From positions 23,479,326 to 23,543,325 of the forward strand of contig CAMZMU010000107.1 in NCBI GenBank assembly GCA_947311845.1: DNA of 64,000 bases, written 5' to 3'. The translations under genes and the position numbers were made by a program. The DNA comes from Poa pratensis. Lineage: Eukaryota > Streptophyta > Magnoliopsida > Poales > Poaceae. Positions 59,151-64,000 of the stretch are shown here, in pieces; position 1 is the first letter of the stretch; each line of letters opens with the position of its first letter. The notes under the pieces were generated by a model. The model saw only the letters and a list, made by a program, of their open reading frames with translations, ran no database searches and was not told the DNA's origin.

Positions 59151-60768
59151 CGCAGCGCCCCGAATGGTTAGTAGATATATGGCTAATTCTGGTAAAGAAC
59201 ATTGGAAGACTGTTCAGTGAATTTTCAGGTACCTTCGCGGCACATCCAATGCTTGACTGAAGTTTGGCAAGACTGATAAGAGACTCGTAGGCTATGTGGA
59301 TTCAGATTTTGCTGCCAATTTGGATAAGAGGAGATCACTCACAGGTTATGTGTTCACGCTTGGTGGTTGTGCCGTGAGTTGGAGTGCAACGTTGCAATCC
59401 ATTGTTGCCCAGTCTACCACTGAAGCAGAGTACATGGCTATTGCTGAAGCATGCAAATAATCGGTTTGGCTGAAAGGTTTGTTTGCTGAGCTTTGTGGAG
59501 ATGATAATTGCATTAACCTGTTTTGTGACAGTCAAAGTGCTATTTACCTTACTAACAGGGCCGGTCCTGAGAATTTAGGGGCCCGGGGCGAAAATAAAAC
59601 TTGTGGCCCCTAATTTAGGCATCGGAATAACATTTATAAGCAGGAGCAAATATGTATACATATTACATTAAAAAATTCTTCTAATATTTGAGAGCCACTT
59701 ACATTGCTATCGTCGATGTTGGTGTCGATATTTTCTTCTTGTTCCTTAAATTCAAAATTCTCATTTGTTTGTTGCTTTTCCTTCATGGCAACTATCGCCA
59801 ACTCATCATTTGGGTTTATCAAAACAACAATATTACTCTTAAGAAACTTGTGAATATCTCATTTCTGCGATTTTATCAACTCGGCAACACGCTTTTCTTT
59901 TGTTTCCTTTTAGCGGCACCAGATTCATATGTTTTGGACGACATGGCAATGCACAATGCTGGAAACAAATACATCAAATGTTAAAATTAAATTATACCGG
60001 GAGGGAGTATTGAACTATTGATTAGGGAATCAGAACACACTACAATATGTCTTTGAACCTCAGATGGTCGAATCGGCTATGTGCACGCAGGTGAAGACTG
60101 AAGACGGAAAAGAAAAGATCCAAATCAGTGCGGCGTTCATGCAATCCTGCCTGCCATAAGAGAAAGATCGAGAGAATAAGAGAGCGCTGATGGAAATCGA
60201 GGGAAAGATGGACAGAGCGCCGAGCACGTATGGATCAGTATTCATTAGCTAGTTCAGTACCTCACGTTCAGGGAGAATGAGAGATTGAGAGAGGCAGGAC
60301 ACTATGGCTTAGACGGCGGCGAGCGATCGCAACTGATGCCGATTGGATCGATCAATAGGCGGAAGCAGCGAACGCTAATTCCTCTCCGTGCGATGCCTTG
60401 TCTCCCTGACCACGTACCACACAGACGGCCCATTAGCACATAGTCCTTTTTTTTTTTCTCCTGGGCTGCCCTGACAGTACATATACGTAAGTGTATAGCA
60501 TATCTGAATGGGGCCCCTTGATTGTGGGGGGCCGGGGCGGCCGCACACCCTGACCCCCTCAGGGCCGGCCCTGCTTACTAAGCATCAGATGTTTCATGAG
60601 AGAACAAAGCACATTGACGTCAAATACCATTATGTGCGTGATGTTGTTGCACAAGGTAAGTTAAAGGTATGCAAGATAAGCACTCATGATAATCCCGCTG
60701 ATATGATGACAAAGCCAGTTCCTGTTACTAAGTTCGAGTTTTGCTCGGGCATAGTTGGTATCACTGTC
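59151..60768 (+). pseudogene. Copia RNase H fragment with stops, split by hAT-2
   Basis: The reading begins around VSRYMANSGKEHWKTVQ and continues with LVGYVDSDFAANLDKRRSLT (first catalytic D in DSD), SIVAQSTTEAEYMAIAEACK (E) and LFCDSQSAIYLT (D), the standard copia RNase H motifs. After the hAT-2 insertion it resumes with KHQMFHERTKHIDVKYHYVR and ends at a stop at 60768. At least three nonsense changes stand before the insertion: a TGA near 59217, a TGA near 59253 and a TAA at 59458-59460. Confidence 0.88.
59556..60573 (-). mobile_element. hAT-2: internally deleted hAT element (1018 bp)
   Basis: Terminal inverted repeats CAGGGCCGGTCCTGAG / CAGGGCCGGCCCTGAG and a perfect 8-bp target duplication CTTACTAA (59548-59555, 60574-60581). 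The minus strand keeps a fragment that resembles the N-terminus of plant hAT transposases: MSSKTYESGAAKRKQKK from 59943, then, after frame breaks, NPNDELAIVAMKEKQ from 59817. The rest of the transposase is gone. Confidence 0.9.
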
Positions 60769-60858
60769 TAGCCCAAGAGGCTATTTGGCGCCGAAATAGT
60801 TTTTTCTTTGTTGTTTCAGGGTGAAGGTTCTCGTTCATGCTACAAGATGGAATTTGTC

Positions 60859-60869
60859 TCAAGGTGGAG
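60859..60869 (+). promoter_or_regulatory. Polypurine tract of the copia element
   Basis: TCAAGGTGGAG directly before the 3' LTR, a usual copia form. Confidence 0.7.
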
Positions 60870-61151
60870 TGTTATTTTGTGATGATCCAAATTCATATAT
60901 ACTCATAAAGGCCAACTTGTGACGAGGTATGGTACGGATCGTTTCCGAGTTGGACTGCAGCCGACTTAGGGTTTTATGCCACCATATATAGCTCTTGTAA
61001 GCCGCCGGTTGGGATATAGTGAAGTATTGCTGGCTGGCGCCCGTGGTTTTTTCTCCTCCATTGTTGGAGGGGTTTTCCACGTTAAATCTCGTGTCCCCGT
61101 TGGTTGATCTTCCGCTTTCTTCATCGTTTTTTTTTGCTATCGTTTATAACA
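60870..61151 (+). repeat. 3' LTR of the copia element
   Basis: 282 bp with 6-bp inverted ends TGTTAT/ATAACA. CATATATAGC near 60978 could be its TATA region. Confidence 0.85.
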
Positions 61152-62424
61152 CGCTCTGCTCTGCACTCGCCGCTTTAAGCACCTTCCACCCCTTCATGAT
61201 CGCTATATACACAACGGCACAAGGCGAGTTGTAGTGGTGAAGGATGGGATGACGTGGCGACAGGTAGACTGGGAGCGCCGCACTAAGTAATGTGGGAGAG
61301 AGAGAGAGATAAGGAGGGCCAAGTGTGGATAGGTTTTGCGCTTTCTCACTGTTGGGTGGACCAATTGGGCTCACGTTCAATGTGGCGGGTGTGTTTGTAC
61401 AACTCCGGTCGACCCCAAATATTAGGGACGAGAAGGAAATTTTTGGTGTATCTAAATAAAATCTGGCTACAAAATGTCCGATAGGAAGGCCCGTTGACAG
61501 CTGAATTTATGTCCGAACAATGATAGACGGATGGGTGAGTTTGGAGGAAGATGTTATGTAGGCGTCGAATTTCGAAAACTGCAAACGGAGGCAATAGCTC
61601 CATGGAACTCTATTTTAAAAAATTCAAAATCGGCATATGTGGTTTTAGAAGAATCGAAACAAAAGGTCTAAGTGTAGATAATATTGACCTCTACCAGAGT
61701 GTAAAATCTCAAGAAAAATTGTATTAGTTTAGCCTACACAAAAAAGATAAATCTGACAAATGTTGAAGTATTTTAAAATATGTATTGTTTAACAAGCCAG
61801 ATCCACCAATTTGTCATTTTTTTCCAATCTTAAATAACACGAATTTTTTCCAATCAAAAGGTCAAAGTATTAATTTTTTTACGTAGTTGTACATCATATA
61901 ATTTTTTACATTTAGTATTTTCCCCCGAATTTTTTAAATCTTCAAAATAAGGATTTTGAAAGTTTCAAAAAATAAGAGACTCCCTATAACCCGAGCTCCA
62001 AAATGTCACCCTCCGTCTAATTTGCCACTCTTTTTTCTTCCTTTAAGAAAAGAAAAAGGTACGGTACTATTCTAGTCTAGAAATAAAAACAGTCGATGGC
62101 GTGTCGACGTGACGCCAATTCTATGCGCTAGACTCGGCTGCGGTGACGTTTTTTCACCGCGATTGAAGAATCTGCGAAGAAATCAGGACGGGACCCAGGT
62201 GTTGTCTAATCTCCCTGGCACTTGGACGTGGACTGCACGCTTCCTCCCCCGTGTAGTGGATGCTCGCGTCACCCCCGAATCCAACACCTTTAATTCAACT
62301 TAGGCAGGCCAACTGCCACTTTCACTTCATATTAGTATTAATTCCATGTATCAAGACTCCGCTGCATGTTTAGTTGTTCATGTCGTCGTTGTCAGATTAT
62401 TCTTCTTCCTTTATTTTATCTCTA
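61152..62424. other. Unassigned intergenic sequence
   Basis: AT-rich from about 61605 to 62040. No gene or element ends recognised. Short frames only. Confidence 0.5.
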
Positions 62425-63860
62425 CTAGCAAAAGTGCCCGTGCGTTGCGACGGGAGAAAAAAAAATGTACCAAGGAGGCGAGGCGCCAGGTTAGATGACG
62501 ACAGTGACAAAGTGTGAATTTATCTTACATTAGGTTCGTGCTTCATCCTTCATAGTATTGTTATGAATTATAATCGTAAGAGAAAATTACTACGAAAAGA
62601 TCTGGATGATTGGCCCATAGCATAACTAAACAGAACATCTCTTATAGTTAACTGAGCCAGTAATTTTGGAGGTTCATTTCCTTGTGTCTGGGTCAAAGAC
62701 GTTCACACCCCACAGCCTCTCCAGCATCTTTGATTCATCAACTCCAGTTTGGAGAAATAGATCTTAGGCTTTGTTTGGATTCAGATATTCAGCTCGAGTC
62801 ATTGAAATGTGCTCCAGTACGAAATCAGCCAAAATATTGAAATGTGCTCCAGCCCGAGGCAGATTGTGTTGTTTCGATTTGCTGATCTGCAGTGTATTGG
62901 CAGCTGGAAACCAAAGAAAACAACCGATTCCAATTCCTCTTTTGGATAACTTGTTGAATTGAAGAACCTGCATCCCTCGGTTGTCTACTGCGCGCGTCTA
63001 GCATTGTGCAAGTACCGATGTACTCCGTATGTGGCAGCTTTTTTTTTCCATCCTGCGACCACCAGGTGTCCACCTCCACCACGTCCCGCATGAACGCCCA
63101 GCGACGCGGCCGCACAGGCGCACGCTCCCTTGTCGGCTTGCCGCTACCACCTCTGCTCTATCTGACTCCGCACCCATGGCGACCAGACGCTACAGCTTTT
63201 TCCCAAGCTTTTTCCGCGCCCCTTTCAGCTTGAAGAAGAACATGGTCGGGATGAGAGACTGAATCAGAGACAGAGGCGCCGTCGCGTGCAGCCGTGCAGG
63301 CGGAGTTGGCCATGCACCCTATTGCCGCTGCCACGGCGACATCAGATCCTGCACGCGGAGGTTTGTGGTGCTGGGATCCGACAGCAGCCACTGGCTCCCG
63401 TACTCGTCGTTGCCGTGGAGGAATCGATTCTGCCAGGGAGGACGCGCCGTCCGCGGGAAAGAAGAGACGGAACGGCCGGATCAACAATTCAGCAGGCAAA
63501 GGAGGCATCGAAGAATCAATTGTGGAGCTTTGCAGTGAATCGGCGGAGGCGACGAAAGGGAACCATCATCGGATGCGGGCGGAGGTCGGCTGGAACTCCG
63601 GCTCTGGCGACCTGGGAGCGGAGCGGATAGGCAGAGGTGCTCGTACGCACGGCAAGCGGGCATAGCTCTCTGCTTGTCCCCTCCGCTGGTTACGTTTGTT
63701 CTAGGAAAGTTTGACGGGAGACAGCGAAACATAAAATCGAAACGTTTTTTAACTTATGGGTGGCAGTGGTGGGTAAATATGTGGTTTGGTGGGAGGGTAA
63801 AATCGACAAAAAAAATGACGTACCACAAGAAACCTTAATGCTTTTATTATTAGGTATAGA
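62425..63860 (-). mobile_element. Non-autonomous Helitron (1436 bp)
   Basis: Read on the minus strand the element starts TCTATACCTAATAATAAAAG (63860 leftward), preceded by A. It ends with a hairpin CCCGTCGCAACGCACGGG, then CACTTTTG and the terminal CTAG (62425-62428), followed by T. The TC start, CTRR end, 3' hairpin about 10 nt from the end and A/T insertion site are the full set of Helitron signals. No Rep/helicase is present. The GC-rich interior (63030-63680) has overlapping frames on both strands (for example 63294-63665 plus, 63158-63508 minus) and could be captured gene sequence; I cannot identify it. Confidence 0.85.
62431..62456 (-). other. 3' terminal hairpin of the Helitron
   Basis: CCCGT...ACGGG stem with a GCAACGC-type loop on the minus strand, followed by the last bases before CTAG. 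This structure is a replication terminator in Helitron transposition. Confidence 0.8.
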
Positions 63861-63878
63861 TAGGAATTGTGTCTAGCT

Positions 63879-63922
63879 GTTTAAGACCTTGCAAGGATAT
63901 GTTTAAGACCTTGCAAGGATAT
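63879..63922. repeat. 22-bp perfect tandem duplication
   Basis: GTTTAAGACCTTGCAAGGAT followed by AT occurs twice in a row just outside the Helitron. The remaining 78 bases to the window end show nothing. Confidence 0.9.
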
Positions 63923-64000
63923 GCATGATGTGTTTAACTGATAGAGAGGCAAGTGGGAGAATGAGAGAAGTGGCAAGAAGACAAGAGCTATTTGTTTTGC

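Larger units (their letters stand above)
59089..61151 (+). mobile_element. Decayed Ty1/copia element, internally deleted and interrupted by hAT-2
   Basis: The 3' LTR (60870-61151, TGTTAT...ATAACA) is complete. Only the first ~58 bases of the 5' LTR remain (59089-59146), followed directly by the RNase H region, so the rest of the LTR, gag, protease, integrase and most of RT are lost. Flanks are AGCTC (59084-59088) and CGCTC (61152-61156), a 4-of-5 match consistent with a decayed target duplication. Confidence 0.85.

Overview
The window is intergenic DNA of a large-genome grass, most likely a Triticeae species (wheat, barley, rye or a relative). The evidence is a stack of nested transposable elements with Triticeae-type LTRs: a TGATACGTCTCC start on Athila-lineage LTRs primed by tRNA-Asp, Tat-lineage elements with an antisense gene, CACTA elements and zf-RVT LINEs. 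I see no intact host gene. Almost every recognisable reading frame belongs to a mobile element, and most are broken.

Region 1 (1-17338). A near full-length LINE on the minus strand (281-14963) is flanked by a perfect 19-bp target duplication. A complete non-autonomous Athila-lineage LTR element (6564-14013, target duplication ACCAC, tRNA-Asp primer site, no pol) sits inside its ORF1. Beyond the LINE lie unassigned sequence, a gag-like fragment, a GC-rich LINE-like leader and the 3' end of a second LINE.

Region 2 (17339-30201). A 13-N gap is followed by a second, near-identical copy of 4456-17338, including the same LTR insertion with the same target duplication. This is either a real 12.9-kb tandem duplication or two overlapping contigs that were never merged. 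The arrangement around the gap favours the second.

Region 3 (30202-35807). It holds the rest of the second LINE (5'-truncated, target duplication present), a 551-bp non-autonomous hAT element with an 8-bp target duplication, GC-rich unassigned sequence, and half of an old TIR element.

Region 4 (35808-58311). A 22.5-kb Tat-lineage Ty3/gypsy element on the plus strand (LTR, gag, protease, RT, RNase H, second RNase H, integrase, antisense gene, LTR) is interrupted by four later insertions. These are an Athila-type LTR in its 5' LTR, two CACTA elements of one family in pol, and an 874-bp composite insert in the integrase that carries exons 1-3 of a 20S proteasome alpha-6 gene with introns. The CACTA elements carry their own promoter-bearing cargo genes, including a GRF zinc-finger protein with a C-terminal membrane segment. 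Between integrase and the 3' LTR lies a six-exon antisense gene of the 'putative gypsy type transposon' type with its own TATA box.

Region 5 (58312-64000). It contains the other half of the split TIR element, a decayed Ty1/copia element interrupted by a 1-kb hAT element (perfect 8-bp target duplication), and a 1.4-kb non-autonomous Helitron.
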